Shown here one piece after another: positions 1-11,161 of a stretch of 64,000 bases of DNA (positions are counted from its first letter, which is position 1; each line of letters opens with the position of its first letter). A model generated the notes under the pieces. The model ran no database searches and was not told the DNA's origin. It worked only from the letters and a program-made list of their open reading frames with translations. This DNA comes from Mangifera indica (Eukaryota; Streptophyta; Magnoliopsida; Sapindales; Anacardiaceae), in assembly GCF_011075055.1 (NCBI RefSeq), contig NC_058154.1, forward strand, positions 4,885,501 through 4,949,500, in the 5' to 3' direction. The translations under genes were made by a program, and so were the position numbers.

Positions 1-800
1 GGTACTCAAACCCTTTATTGGTAAATTTGTTATTGTTTATTTAGATGAAATTTTTGTGTATAGCAAAGGCCAAGAAGAGTTTGTTGAACACTTGAGGGTA
101 GTATTTGATGTGTTAAAGGAGCAAATGCTTTATGCCAAGTTAGAGAAATGTGAATTCATTATGGATAGTATGGTGTTTCTTGGTTATGTGATTTCAAGCG
201 AAGGAGTTATGGTTGATTAGAACAAGGTTGAAGTAATCTAAACATGGCCTAAACTAAAGACCCTCACAGATGCAAGATGCTTCCATGACTTGGCTTCTTT
301 CTATAGGAGGTTTGTGCCAAACTTTAGCACCATTATGACACCTATCACTAAATGCATAAAGAAGGGTTCCTTTGAGTAGACTATGATAACAAGCAAGGCC
401 TTTGAAGTGATAAAGTTACGTTTGTGTAAAGCTCCTATCCTTGCTTTACCCAACTTTGATAAGCTTTTGAAGGAGAGTGTAATATAAGTGAAGTGGGTAT
501 TAGAGTTGTCCTAACTCAACCTAAAAAGCCTTTGGCCTACTTTAGTGAGAAGCTCAAGGAGTCTAAGAGGAGATATTCCACTTATGATGAAGAGTTCTAT
601 GCTATTATGAGGGCACCTGACCATTGGAGTTATTACCTTCGTACAAAGCAATTTGTCCTCTGTTCGGATCATTAAGCCGTGAAGTTCCTTAATGGCCAAC
701 ACAAGAGCAATCTAAGACATGATAAATAGGTAGAGTTCCTCCAATCTTTCTTTTTGTTTCATCTTATAAGCAAGTTGTTACTAATGTGGTTGCCAATACA
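1..800 (+). pseudogene. Gypsy-1 reverse transcriptase / RNase H remnant
   Basis: Decayed pol fragment of a Ty3/gypsy retrotransposon, entering from the left edge. The frame starting at base 2 reads the end of the RT palm, with [15 protein letters not shown] near bases 23-67 and [14 protein letters not shown] near 176-217. The RT active site is normally Y-x-D-D; here it is YLDE (bases 38-49), so a catalytic Asp is replaced by Glu. In-frame stops follow at about 218 and 239. The RNase H part reads KPLAYFSEKLKESKRRYSTY and then a Trp-rich stretch around 530-680 before another stop. It belongs with the integrase at 1021-1960. It is non-functional, and the lineage within Ty3/gypsy is not resolved. 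Confidence 0.9.
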
Positions 801-1020
801 TTGTCAAGGAGACATTCTTTGCTTTCCATTCTTGATGTTAGGGTTCTTAGGTTTCAACTTATGAAAAAGCATTATGTTGATGATGATGAGAATCAAGATC
901 ATGAAAGAATGCTCTAGAGGTGCATATGGAAAGTATACTATACAATAAGGCTTTTTGTTCAAAGGCAATTGTTTATGTGTTCTAATTGGGCCTTTTGAAA
1001 AGTTGCTAATAAGAGAAACA

Positions 1021-1960
1021 CATGGTGGAGGTTTTCTTTACTGTTCACAAGACTTTAGAGATGCTCAAAGAACACTTCTATTGGCCAAAGATGTTAGGAG
1101 ATGTCCATGCCATCATTACTAGGTGTGGTATTTGTCAAAAAGCTAAAAGCCACTTCAAACCGAATCCATACACTCTTTTACTTATATCAGAGCTACCATA
1201 GGAGGATATAAGCATGAACTTCACTATTGTATTACCGAGGATGCAAAAAGGAAAGGATTCGATCATGGAGGTGATGGATTGCTTCTTTAAGATGACACAT
1301 TTCATTCCATGTAATAAGACTGATGATGCAAGTAAGGTGGCCGAATTGTTCTTCAAGGAGATAGTAAGATTACATGGAATTCTAAGAACAATAGTGTTGG
1401 ATAGGGACACTAAGTTTCTAAGTCACTTTTAGAGGACTTTGTGGAGCAAATTGGGACCAAGCTCTTATTTAGCACCTTTCATCATCCACAAACCGATGGC
1501 CAAACCAAAGTGACTAATAGGAACTTGGGTACTCTCCTAAGAACCATGGTGAATAAGCATCTTAAAGATTGGGATTTGAAGCTAGCACATGCTGAGTTTG
1601 CATGCAACTGGGCTAGAAATACAACAACCAGACATTCCCCATTTGAGGTAGTCTATAGTGTTAATCCTATTACTCTTATTGAACTAACATCTTTGCCTAT
1701 TAATTTGCAACTTCATAAGGATGCCTAAGACAAGGTGAAGGCTATGAAGAAATCAAAACTCAAATTGAAAAGTCAAATAAAGCAAACAAAATGAAAGCCA
1801 ATAAGCATAAGAAGCCTTTTATCTATCAACCTAGGGATTTAGTATGGTTGCACTTGAGGAAAGAAAGGTTTCTATCCAAGAGAAAGAACAAACTAGCCCC
1901 AAGAGTTGATGGTTCTTTTGAAATCATTGTAAGGGTTGGTGATATAAATTCGGTTTAACA
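1021..1960 (+). pseudogene. Gypsy-1 integrase remnant
   Basis: Integrase of the same Ty3/gypsy relic. The zinc-finger region reads FTVHKTLEMLKEHFYWPKM followed by TRCGICQKAKSH near 1040-1150. The catalytic core follows at 1214-1728, with [12 protein letters not shown] carrying the second catalytic Asp and HHPQTDGQTKVTNRNL around the Glu region. A stop at the Phe-Trp position near 1430 and a frameshift near 1450 split the core. The C-terminal part (about 1780-1945) reads PFIYQPRDLVWLHLRKERF and FLSKRKNKLAPR, typical of gypsy integrases without a recognisable chromodomain. Several nonsense codons and frame changes make it inactive. Confidence 0.9.
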
Positions 1961-2867
1961 ATCAAGCCTCAACAATCTAAGCTTCACCAACTCAATCTAA
2001 GTATAATGAAGTTGTTTATTTAATTATGCTTTAGTTAATCTTGTAATAGATTAATAATATGTTTTGTTATGTAAAACTTATTAGTTTTGTACTAGTTTAG
2101 CATAGGGAAAGTCAAATCAAGTCAAATGAAGCAATTAATGGTGGAGGCCAAGGACACAAGTGAGAGGCTCAAGAATTACCCAAATTAGCAAAAACAAAAT
2201 GACACCATGGATGGCTCTTTGTCCCTTACCTATTTAGGAGATCTTTTAAGCTATTATTTTTCTTGAATTTTGAATTTGAAAATGTAATAGTTTAGTGATA
2301 TTTTACGGTCTATATCTTTATGTGATATCTAGAGCTTATTAAATGAAATTGCTTGCTTTGTGATCTTAAGCATAAGTTCTCCTTTATCCTTTCTCCCTTG
2401 GTGGGAGATTGGTGGTGGATTTGCCTTTGGCCGATGGTTCTCCTTTAAGCTATGGGTGTGTCTTTATCCTTTCTCTCTTGACCAAAGTTAGGTGATGGAA
2501 TCCTTGGTCGATGGTTCTCCTTTAAGCCTTAGTATGTTTTTGGTTATTTATCTCTTTTATCATTTTCTCTCTTATCAGGAGATTGGTGGTGGAATCTTTT
2601 GGCTAGTAGTGTGTCAAGCCTTAGGTTGTTTCTTGGTCATTTATCTTTATATGTTATCCTTTATTACTTGTGTGCTTGTATCTTGAATTGGTCAAACTTG
2701 ACTACATATTTGTTAGAAATTTGTACTTGTTAAACTCACATTTAACTTAATCAACACTTGGTAGTCAATTACACATAAACTTGTATTAGAGCTTTGGTTG
2801 TATGAGTGAGCTTGTTTGTGATTCCATTTTCATGATTGGCCAAAGTTACTATTAAATCCTCTTCAAC
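1939..2867 (+). mobile_element. Probable 3' LTR of Gypsy-1 with degenerate tandem repeats
   Basis: Non-coding sequence directly after the integrase. It starts TGATATAAATTCGG after a purine-rich stretch, as a 3' LTR would. Inside, 2379-2630 holds about three degenerate copies of a ~75-bp unit containing TTTATCCTTTCTC, GGAGATTGGTGGTGGA and GATGGTTCTCCTTTAAGC. A similar unit lies near 17606-17700, so that fragment is probably from a related LTR. I could not fix the right end of the LTR, so limits are approximate. Confidence 0.55.
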
Positions 2868-2985
2868 CCAAGGAGGATGATGTAGATTCGGCCTATGATT
2901 AACAATTGAGCTTCAACACTTTAAGGTTCACCAACTCAATCCAAGCCCAATGAAGTTACTTGTTCATTTAATTATGCTTTAACCA
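2868..2985 (+). repeat. Second copy of Gypsy-1 LTR start, next to a polypurine tract
   Basis: The stretch after CCCAAGGAGGATGA (2868-2881) repeats the sequence at 1939-2040: both have ATTCGG, CAAC..CTTCACCAACTCAATC and TTTAATTATGCTTTA in order. Similarity stops at about 2985, where Copia-1 coding sequence begins. It looks like a polypurine tract plus LTR start, so two related gypsy 3' ends lie in tandem or the end has been duplicated. Confidence 0.6.
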
Positions 2986-2986
2986 T

Positions 2987-3703
2987 AAATCTATGGCATT
3001 ATAGGCTAGGCCACATAGGATTGAAATGCATATTAGGACTTCTTGAACAAAGAGTCTTGCAATCATTTGACGTCTAATCTTATGATGAATGTGAATTATG
3101 TCTATTAGATAAGATAGTCAAAACACTTTACACTGGACACAGCTAAAAGGTAGTTGAAATGTTAGAAATCATTCACAATGATATGCGTGGGCCCTTGACA
3201 ATGCATACTAGATAGAGGAAAACCTACTTCATCATATTTACTGATGACCTTAATAGATATGGCTATGTGTTTTTGTTGAAACACAAGTTTGGATGCTTTG
3301 ATAAATTTAAAGAATTCAAAAACATAATAAAGAAGCAACTTGAGAAACAAATTAAAATCCTTTGCAGTGACTATAAAAGGAAATATCTAAGTGTTAAATT
3401 CAAAGAATACTTAAAAGAAAATGGGATAGTCTCTCCACTCACTCATTTTAGTACACCACAACAAATTGGTGTATCAAAATAGAGGAATAGAACCTTAATG
3501 AAAATGGTCAAGTCTATGATGAGTTTTACCAATCTATCCATCTCTTTTTGAGGACATGCTCTAGAGACTATTGTCTATACACTAAACCATGTCCCATTTT
3601 AATCAATGGATAAAACTCCATATGAGTTATGGGCTAGGCGAAAACCCAATCTAGAATACTTGAGGATTTGGAACTATAAAGCTTACGTTAAGAAATTGAC
3701 TTC
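2987..3703 (+). pseudogene. Copia-1 integrase, first part (split by Gypsy-2)
   Basis: Ty1/copia pol fragment. It opens with the GAG-pre-integrase motif LWHYRLGHIGLKCIL and the CxxC remnant ECELCLLDK, then the integrase core: IHNDMRGPL, YFIIFTDDLNRYGYVF (first catalytic Asp), CSDYKRKY and HFSTPQQIGVSK where copia elements have TPQQNGVAER. It continues as MDKTPYELWARRKPN and LEYLRIWNYKAYVKKLTS. Stops interrupt it at several points, including just after GVSK. The frame stops inside KLTSN at the Gypsy-2 insertion and resumes at 11162 as KLNVKSKKCIF. Gag and protease are not present upstream; Gypsy-1 joins at about 2985 and probably also inserted into this element. Confidence 0.9.
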
Positions 3704-3708
3704 AAACA
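3704..3708. repeat. Target site duplication of Gypsy-2, left copy
   Basis: AAACA immediately before the LTR terminal TG. The right copy is GAACA at 11157-11161, one mismatch. Reading through with one copy rejoins the Copia-1 reading frame (KLTS to KLNV). Confidence 0.85.
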
Positions 3709-4509
3709 TGACGCGAACCTTGATGATTTGATGCAAGACCCAATACCCAAGAAGATATTTTCCCTAGGACTGAATTGGTTTCGTCACTAAATGACCCTTG
3801 ACCTGAATCTATATGGAATCGAACGAACCTTGGAATCATAATGGTGAATGCCACAAGATAAAGCTTAATAAGTTTAAGGATTAATAGTTTCAACCGTAGC
3901 TGAAATTGTGTAAAAGTTGGCAAAAAGATCCATTCATTATGAAAAGTATTGTTTTTATAGTACAATGCCAACTTAACCCTAAACTACCCATGACCTAATG
4001 GACTTCCAAACTTTCCAAGCCCATTACCTAATTAACTACCCAAAACACTAATTAAATTAAAAGAAAATATGTCAATTGGGTTCAACAAGATCAAAATCAT
4101 AAAAATCCTAAATCCTAAATTTGGTAAAACAAAAACTACGTAATACACACTAAAACAGTTTTATTTGGGTCTCTAAACTAGGCACAACTAGAAAAGTAGG
4201 TTGTTGTCATAGAGCTCGAAACGAGCTTCTTGTGTGATATATTACTAGCCTCGTAACTACTCCCAGATCAAAAGTTATGGTCATTCAAAGTCTATTTATG
4301 CATAGGCTCAGACCTGAATCAAGTTGACCTTTCGATTAGCTCTTTTAAGCATCCAATCATCCTTGAGTGAGCTAGTTTTACTCTCTAAGCCCTCCACGAG
4401 CCCAACTAAGGCCTGTTGCATCTTCTTAGCTCTGCTCCTTGTAATTGGCTCAATCGAAATATATAGTGGATCTCCTTGATAGCTCGATGCTCCTACGATG
4501 CCTCTATCA
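3709..4509 (-). repeat. Gypsy-2 3' LTR
   Basis: 801 bp, beginning TGACGCGAACCTTGATG and ending CCTCTATCA on the plus strand. It matches 10337-11156 throughout. The integrase reading frame runs through the polypurine tract into this LTR for about 65 codons (4308-4509), including PITRSRAKKMQQALVGLVEG. Confidence 0.92.
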
Positions 4510-4523
4510 TTCCCTCCCACTTG
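4510..4523 (-). other. Gypsy-2 polypurine tract
   Basis: On the minus strand this reads AAGTGGGAGGGAA directly before the LTR start, the expected primer for plus-strand DNA synthesis. It lies within the integrase reading frame, coding the SQVGGND segment. Confidence 0.85.
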
Positions 4524-5700
4524 AGAAGGATTTGTCCTCAAATCTGCATCATCAAAAGGAGATAGATAAAAAACATTAAAAGTAGCACTTATATTATACT
4601 TACTTGGAAGATCTAATCTATAGGCATTATCATTGATCTATTCAAGTACTTGAAATAGACTATCACCCTTCGGATGTAACTTAGAATTACATTGGGATGA
4701 AAACCGTTCCTTTCGCATGTACACCCAAACCTAATCACCAGGTTGGAAGACCACCTGGTGCCTTCCTTTGTTAGCTTGTTTGGCATATTGCTTAGTCCTC
4801 CTCTCAATATTTTGCCTAACTTTCTCATGAAGTTATCGTACTAACTCTGCCTTCCTTCTACCATCTAAACTAGTACGTTCCTCAACAGGTAAAGGTAACA
4901 AGTCCAAAGGTGTAAGTGGATTAAAACCATAAACAACTTTAAAAGGTGAATAACCAGTAGATGTATGCATAACCCTATTATATGCAAATTCTACATGTGG
5001 TAGGTTATCCTCCCAAGTTTTCAAGTTCTTTTCTAATACAACACGTAATAGCTAAGATAAAGTTCTATTAACTACCTCTGTTTGTCCATTTGTCTGTGGG
5101 TGACACATTACAGAAAATAGTAGCTTAGTACCTAACTTACCCTATAATACCTTTCAAAAATAGCTTAAGAACTTCACATCATGATCAGATATAATACTCT
5201 TTGGAACTCTATGCAAACGCATGATCTCCTTGGAAAACAAATTAGTAATGTAAGTTGCATTATCAGTTTTACGACATGGAATAAAGTGTGCCATCTTTGA
5301 AAACCTATCAACCATGACAAAAACTGAATCACTACTCTTCCAAGACCTAGGTAACCCTAAAACAAAGTTTATAGAGATATCCTCCTAAGGTAAAGTAGGA
5401 ATAGGTAAAGGTGTATATAAACCACAGGGTAAGACTCTAGACTTGGCTTGTTTACACTTAATGCAATGATTACAAATGTGCTCTACATCTCGTTTCATAT
5501 ATGACCAAAAGAAATGCTCTTGTAGTACATCTAAAGTCTTAGCTATACCGAAATAACCCATTAATCCACCCTTATGGGCTTCCCTCACAAGCAATTCACA
5601 CAAAGAACTCATAGGCACACACAATCTATTTTCTCGAAATAAATAACTATCATGCTTATAAAACTTACCAAATGTAGTTTTCTCATAAGCTTCATAAATA
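4524..5700 (-). pseudogene. Gypsy-2 integrase
   Basis: Integrase that would insert the element cDNA. The zinc-binding module lies at about 5400-5590: [20 protein letters not shown] then [13 protein letters not shown]. The second zinc ligand, normally His in GHFG, is Tyr here. The catalytic core follows on the minus strand: the segment near 5185-5225 reads [14 protein letters not shown] with the second catalytic Asp kept, and 4833-5024 reads [20 protein letters not shown] and [20 protein letters not shown]. The C-terminal part (about 4540-4830) ends in the frame that crosses the polypurine tract. Stops and frame changes (for example around 5040 and 4830) disable it. No chromodomain is visible. 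Confidence 0.9.
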
Positions 5701-7156
5701 CTAGAAAAGTCAGAATCATTCACATACAAATCCTTTAGATACTCAAAACCAAGTAACTTAGTATCTAAAGTCGAGATTAGAGTATACCTATGAGATAATG
5801 CATCTGTCACAACATTTTCTTTACCTTGTTTGTAATGAATGACATAAGGAAAAGTTTTGATGTATTCAACCCACCTTCCATGTCTCTTGTTCAACTTACC
5901 TTGTCCCTTCAAATGTTTTAGAGACTCATGATCTGTCCTGATGACGAACTCACGTGGCCAAAGGTAATGTTGCCACGTTTCCAACACTCTCACCAAAGCG
6001 TACAACTCTTTGTCATAAGTAGGGTACTTCAAAGTGGGTCTATTGAGCTTTTTATTGAAATATGCTATGGGCCTACTTTCTTTCATCAAAGCAGCTTCAA
6101 TACCTATACCTGAAGCATCGTACTCAAGTTCAAATGGTTTAGAAAAATCAAGTAAAATAAGTTAAGGTGCAGAACTTAACTTATCCTTAATTAATGTAAA
6201 TGCATGCTCTTGTTCCTTAGCCCACCTAAAACCTACATTCTTTTTAATAACTTCAGCTAGTGGTACTGCTAATGTACTAAAGTCTCATACAAATCTCTTA
6301 TAAAAACTAACTAAACCATGGAAACTCCTAACCTCGGTCATGGAAGTAGGCATTAGCCACTCTCGGATAGCCTTAACCTTCTCCTCATCTACCTTAATCC
6401 TCTTAGATGAAACCACAAATCATAGGAACACAACTTAGTCAGTGTAAAAAGAACATTTCTTAAGATTACCAAATAACCTCTATTTCCTAAGCATAAGCAA
6501 AACATCACGCACATGTCTTATATGCTCATCTAGACTATGACTATAAATAAGAATATCATCAAAATAAACGACTACAAACTTGCTTATAAATGCATGCAAG
6601 ACATGGTTCATTAATCTCATAAACGTACTAGGCGCGTTAGTAAGCCCAAATGGCATCACCAACCATTCATATAGTTCATGCTTGGTTTTAAAGTAGTTTT
6701 CCATTCATCACTCTCTTTCATCTTAATCTGATGATACTTACTTTTCAAATCAATTTTCAAAAAGATACAAGATCCATGCAACTCATCAAGCATATCATCT
6801 AACCTAAGTATAGGATAGCGATACTTTATAGTGATTTGGTTGATGGCTTGATAGTTAACGCATATTCTCTATGTCTTATCCTTTTTAGGCACTAGAATCA
6901 CTAGTATGACACATAGACTCATGTCTCTCTCACATATCCCTTCTTCATCAACTTCTCCACTTGCCTTTAAAGCTTATTTGTCTCATCAGGATTGCTTCTA
7001 TAAGCTAGTCGATTGGGTATTGCTACTCCAGGTATGAAGTCAATTTGGTGCTCGATCTCATGAATTAGATGTAGTTCCTCGGGAATCTTCTTAAGGAATA
7101 AGTCTTAAAACTCTTGCAAAAGAGAAGCAAATACACTAGAAAGAGAATTGTCAACG
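5701..7156 (-). pseudogene. Gypsy-2 reverse transcriptase and RNase H
   Basis: The RNase H part is in an open frame down from 6089: [50 protein letters not shown], and the end motif [16 protein letters not shown]. The RT fingers and palm lie upstream on the minus strand; 6480-6704 reads [20 protein letters not shown] and [19 protein letters not shown], with an intact YFDD active site. The RT start (about 6720-7100) and the RT-RNase H junction (6100-6480) are broken by stops. RT copies element RNA into DNA and RNase H removes the template. The protein as a whole is inactive. Confidence 0.92.
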
Positions 7157-7850
7157 TTAGTGAAAGATAAAAAGCTTTTCCTTGTAAACTAACAATAATG
7201 AATATTGTTTAGTCACAAGAGCAACCCTCCAATCACTTATCTTACCATAAAAACTCTTCTTCTTCCACTTGTTGTTTTCTCTCTTGATTTTTCTTTCATG
7301 GCCGAATTGCTTACCTTCTTTTTCTTCTCCCTTTTTTTTAGCCTTACTTTTTCTCCTCTCATCCTCACCCATATTTTTTTTCCTTTTGTTTTCACTTTCA
7401 CTTTCTTTTTTTGTTTCACTCATCTTTCTTCTCCTCACTTGATCCTCATAAACCTGCTTTGGTGACAATGGTACAAGGGTGGTGAGTTTATTGCTCATCA
7501 TGAAAATGTATCTATTCTTAAATCCATCGTGTGTCACCTTTCTATCATACTGTTATGGTCTCCCTAACAAAATGTCTCCAATATGCATGGTGACTACATC
7601 ACATGACACCTTATCTTGATACCTACCTACTGACAAAGCCATCACCACATGTTTATTCATCCTAATTTCTCCACAATTATTGAACCATTAAAGCTTATAA
7701 GGTCTAAGGTGTTTGATTGTGGTTAAGCTAAGTTTTTCTACAAGTTCGATACTGGTTACATTCATGCAACTACCCCCATCTATAAATAAAGTATACACCT
7801 TAACTTTCACATGACATCTAGTATGGAAAATATTCTCCGTCTATTCATCA
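7157..7850 (-). pseudogene. Gypsy-2 aspartic protease and linker
   Basis: On the minus strand 7540-7840 reads a retropepsin-like segment with the active-site region DGGSCMNVTSIELVEKL (consensus D-[ST]-G or D-G-G in this family) and later GDILLGRP followed by a stop where Trp is usual. Next is an open linker (7157-7537) rich in Lys, Arg and Glu, beginning MTHDGFKNRYIFMM. The protease would cleave the polyprotein. The Lys/Glu-rich linker is typical of plant gypsy polyproteins between protease and RT. The opposite strand reads as a Phe-rich shadow frame here. Confidence 0.8.
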
Positions 7851-8029
7851 TTTTCTTCCTTATATTGTAAACTGAAAGCTCTTATAGACACTAATGCCTT
7901 ACCCTCTATTGCATACTCTAACTCTACATTACTAGCATCCTCTAATGGTGGCATAGACTTATCACTAGATTCTTCCTCTATCTCATATTCACCATCCTCT
8001 CTCAACACTACAGTTCTTTTGTTAGGAAA

Positions 8030-9075
8030 TTGGGAAGACCCTACTTAAACACTTAAGACATTTTATCTTACTGTTTCTCTTTGATGGTTCAGGTTTGATA
8101 CTAAGCTTCTCTCGGCTAGACTCTTCTCCATTAGGTTTAGAGTACTTGGTTTCCAACTTAAAAGGTGGTTTATCATCTCACTTTAACATACTCGGCTTCT
8201 AAGAACTAGAATAGAAGCCTACATCCCTTTTACCCTTTCGTTGTAGTTGTCTCTCTACCTTCATTACCATATGGACCAAATCCTCTAGTTCTACATAGTG
8301 TTGCAACTCTACCACATTTGCTATTTTCCTATTCAACCTATTTAAAAACCTAGCCATAGTGGTTTCCCTATCATCCTCTATATTAGCCCTAATCATGGCT
8401 ATCTCTATCTCTTTGTAATAGTCTTTCACACTTTTGGTCCTTTGCCTAAGCCCTTGTAACTTATGAAGTAAATCCCTATGGTAGTGTCTAGGAACAAAAT
8501 GCTGTCTTACTACACTCTTCATATCATCCCAAATTTCTGTAGGTCTACCCAAGTTCTTACGTCTATTTTTTAACAACTGGTCTCACCAAATACTAGCATA
8601 ATTAGTGAATTCTACAGTGGCCAACTTCACCTTTTTCTCCTCAAAATACCTATGTATGTCAAAAACCTGATCCACCTTTTGCTCCCAATCTAGGTAGGCT
8701 TATAGATCGTTTTTACCCTGAAAAGGTGGAATTTTCATCTTAATGCTACTGAGGAAACTATCACTCTACCTACTATCTTTATACATATTGTTTCTATGAC
8801 TTCGATGTCCTCCCTTACTCTTAACATTATTTAACCTATCACTTATTTCATCATCCTCACTATCGATAACTATCCTATCCTCATCCCTCACCATTGGTGC
8901 TTTCCTCTTACCCTTAGTTGTACTACTTCCCCTTCTATCACTTTGTTGTTGCTACTGCTCTAATTTATCCAATATATCGTTAACACTTCTATTACATTAA
9001 AAAGTCGCTCAAACTATTGTTGGATTGCTTGCATTATAAAAGCCTCGGTTTTACCCAAATCTTCTATCATATTAT
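8030..9075 (-). pseudogene. Gypsy-2 gag
   Basis: Capsid protein of the element. The clearest part is 8199-8576 on the minus strand, a retrotransposon gag domain reading RPTEIWDDMKSVVRQHFVPR, YYKEIEIAMIRANIEDDRET and VVELQHYVELEDLVHMVMKV. Upstream sequence reads KVKLATVEFTNYASIW followed by TGA where this family has a second Trp, giving a stop. The N-terminal section up to about 9075 and the segment between gag and protease (8030-8190) are interrupted. No intact zinc knuckle was found. Confidence 0.88.
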
Positions 9076-10322
9076 AATTTCAGGAAATAAAATGTGTCTA
9101 TAAACAATAATCCTCACACGCTTCCTCACGTGTTTACACTCGCGCTCGTGTTTTCACTCTAATGTTCTCACACACTTTATAATTGAGAAGTATTTAAAAA
9201 AAAAAAATCGAAGCGATACTTATGACAAACGACCACTAGTCAACTTAGGTTACGTTATAATTAACTACTACTAAAAAAAATTCTAAGATTCAATAATAAG
9301 GAAAACTTTCAGAATTGGAATAAATAAACACAACTACAAGAATGAATAATCGAAAGGAAGGAAATTCAAAAGAGATAAACAAGAATAAAGGAAATCAAAT
9401 TCAAATAAGGTAAGTGTGTTAACTTTTTCCTTGATCTCTCCTTTTTTTTAAACGTTTTTTCCTTTTTTTTTTTGCTCTTTTTTTAACTACTTTTTTTTCT
9501 TTTTTTTTTATTTTTTTTTTAGACTACTTGGCCGAAATAAGAAAATAAAGGAAAAAAAATAAATTCCTTAGATCACACAAAATTCTCTCCCAAGAAATTC
9601 GAAGCAATTAAGGAAATAATCAAGACCTAATCTCCTAATTTAGGGATATCAAAATTTTCAAGGAAAATCTAAGATTTTAAGAATAAATCAAGAACTCAAT
9701 CTCCTAATTTAGGCAATTACAAGGTTTTTTTTCCTAAAAGTTAAAGGAAACAAAGGCAATCCTCATCCAATATCATTCTCCCCAATTTCAAAATTCCAAA
9801 ATTCAAAGGTTTTTTTTTTCCATTTTTTTTCTTTAAACAAGAATCTTTCAAGGGTTTGATGAATTCAACAATAATTTCAATCAAGAACTACCCTTCAATT
9901 TTTGGCAACAATAAGATCTTCCCTAAGAATTCAAGAAAAACCACACAACTAACCAAAATTCACTCCCCATAGGTTTGTTTGAATCTAGATCAAAAGATCA
10001 CTCCACCCCTAACTTAAATTACTTTCGACCTTAAACAAGTTTTTTTTCATTTTTTTTTTTAAGATCAATCAAGAAGACAAATTAGACACTCACACAACCT
10101 AGAATTTGACTATGCTAGGGTTCAACAAGAAATTAGGAATTTAACAGACATAAGGAGACCAAAACATTAAATCACAAGGCAAGGAAATAAAGAACTAAGA
10201 CTCACAAAGAAAACAAAATCAAGAACACACTCATAGATTTTTAAGATGCACGACTATTCAAGAAAAAGGAACCCTAAATCATAAACACAAGAAAAGATAG
10301 GTACGAAACCTAATTCGACTCA
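9076..10322 (-). other. Gypsy-2 untranslated leader, homopolymer rich
   Basis: About 1.2 kb between primer site and gag with no coding signal. It has repeated runs of T or A, notably 9440-9530, 9725-9760, 9810-9830 and 10035-10062. This fits the long leader of a plant gypsy element. I see no gene in it. Confidence 0.7.
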
Positions 10323-10334
10323 GCTCTGATATCA
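10323..10334 (-). other. Gypsy-2 primer binding site
   Basis: The minus strand reads TGATATCAGAGC two bases inside the 5' LTR. This is one change from TGGTATCAGAGC, the site complementary to the 3' end of plant initiator tRNA-Met. Confidence 0.88.
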
Positions 10335-10336
10335 AT

Positions 10337-11156
10337 TGATACGAACCTTGATGATTTGACACAAGACCCAATGCCCAAGAAGATATTTTTCCCAAGACTG
10401 AATTGGTTTTGTAACTAAATAACCTTGGCCTGAATCGATATGAAATCAAATGAACCTTGGAATCGTAATGGTGAATGCCATAAGACAAAGCTTGATACGT
10501 TCAAGGATTGAAGTTTCAACCATAGGTGAAATTGTGCAAAAGTCGGCAAAAAGATCCATTCATCATGAAAAGTATTGTTTTTATAGTACAATGCCAACTT
10601 AACCTTAAACTACCAATGACCTAATGGAATTCCAAACTTCCTGAGCCCATTACCTAATTAACTACCCAAAACACTAGTCAAATAAAAAGAAAATATGTCA
10701 ATTGGGCTCAATAAAGTCTAGCTAGGTCACAAACAAAATCAAAATCATAAAAACCAAAAATCCTAAATTTAGTAAAGTAAAAACTATATAATACACACTG
10801 AAACAGTTTTATTTGGGCCTCCAAACTAGGAATAATAGATGAAGTAGGTGTTTTTTATAGAGCTCAAAATGAGCTTCATGTTGATATATTACGGGCCTTA
10901 TAACCCCTCCTAGATCAAAAGTTATGGTCATTCAAATTCTGTTTGTGCATAAGCTTGAACCTGAATCAAGTAGACCTCTCGGTTAGCTCTTTCAAGCTTC
11001 CAATCATCCTTGAGTGAGCTGATTTTAGTCTCTAAGCCTTCTACGAGCCCAACTAAGGCCTATTGCATCTTCTTAGCTCAGTTTCTCGTAATTGGCCCAA
11101 CCAGAATATATAGCAGATCTTCTTAATGGCTCGATACTTCTACAATGCCTCCATCA
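10337..11156 (-). repeat. Gypsy-2 5' LTR
   Basis: 820 bp, TGATACGAACCTTGATG to CCTCCATCA on the plus strand, homologous to 3709-4509. It is longer because of small indels, including about 19 bases near 10715-10735. Confidence 0.92.
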
Positions 11157-11161
11157 GAACA
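11157..11161. repeat. Target site duplication of Gypsy-2, right copy
   Basis: GAACA directly after the LTR CA end, matching AAACA at 3704-3708 with one change. Confidence 0.85.

Larger units (their letters stand above)
3709..11156 (-). mobile_element. Gypsy-2: near full-length Ty3/gypsy element nested in Copia-1
   Basis: A 7.4-kb LTR retrotransposon on the minus strand. In element order it has a 5' LTR (10337-11156), a primer site resembling initiator tRNA-Met, a non-coding leader, gag, protease, RT, RNase H, integrase, a polypurine tract and a 3' LTR (3709-4509). Both LTRs have TG...CA ends and a 5-bp target duplication flanks the element. The LTRs differ at roughly one base in eight to ten by eye, with an indel near 10715-10735. 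Coding regions carry stops and frameshifts. It is an old, inactive insertion. Confidence 0.93.

Noticed and set aside
1..2000. RT-containing sequences considered as integrated plant pararetrovirus
   Set aside because: Integrase domains, LTRs and 5-bp duplications show LTR retrotransposons; no movement or coat protein motif was seen.
7205..7465. Phe-rich open frame on the plus strand
   Set aside because: It is the antisense of the Lys/Glu-rich linker of Gypsy-2 and reflects A-rich codons on the true strand.
10323..10334. tRNA-like sequence considered as a tRNA gene
   Set aside because: Only the 12-base primer site complementary to a tRNA 3' end is present; no cloverleaf.
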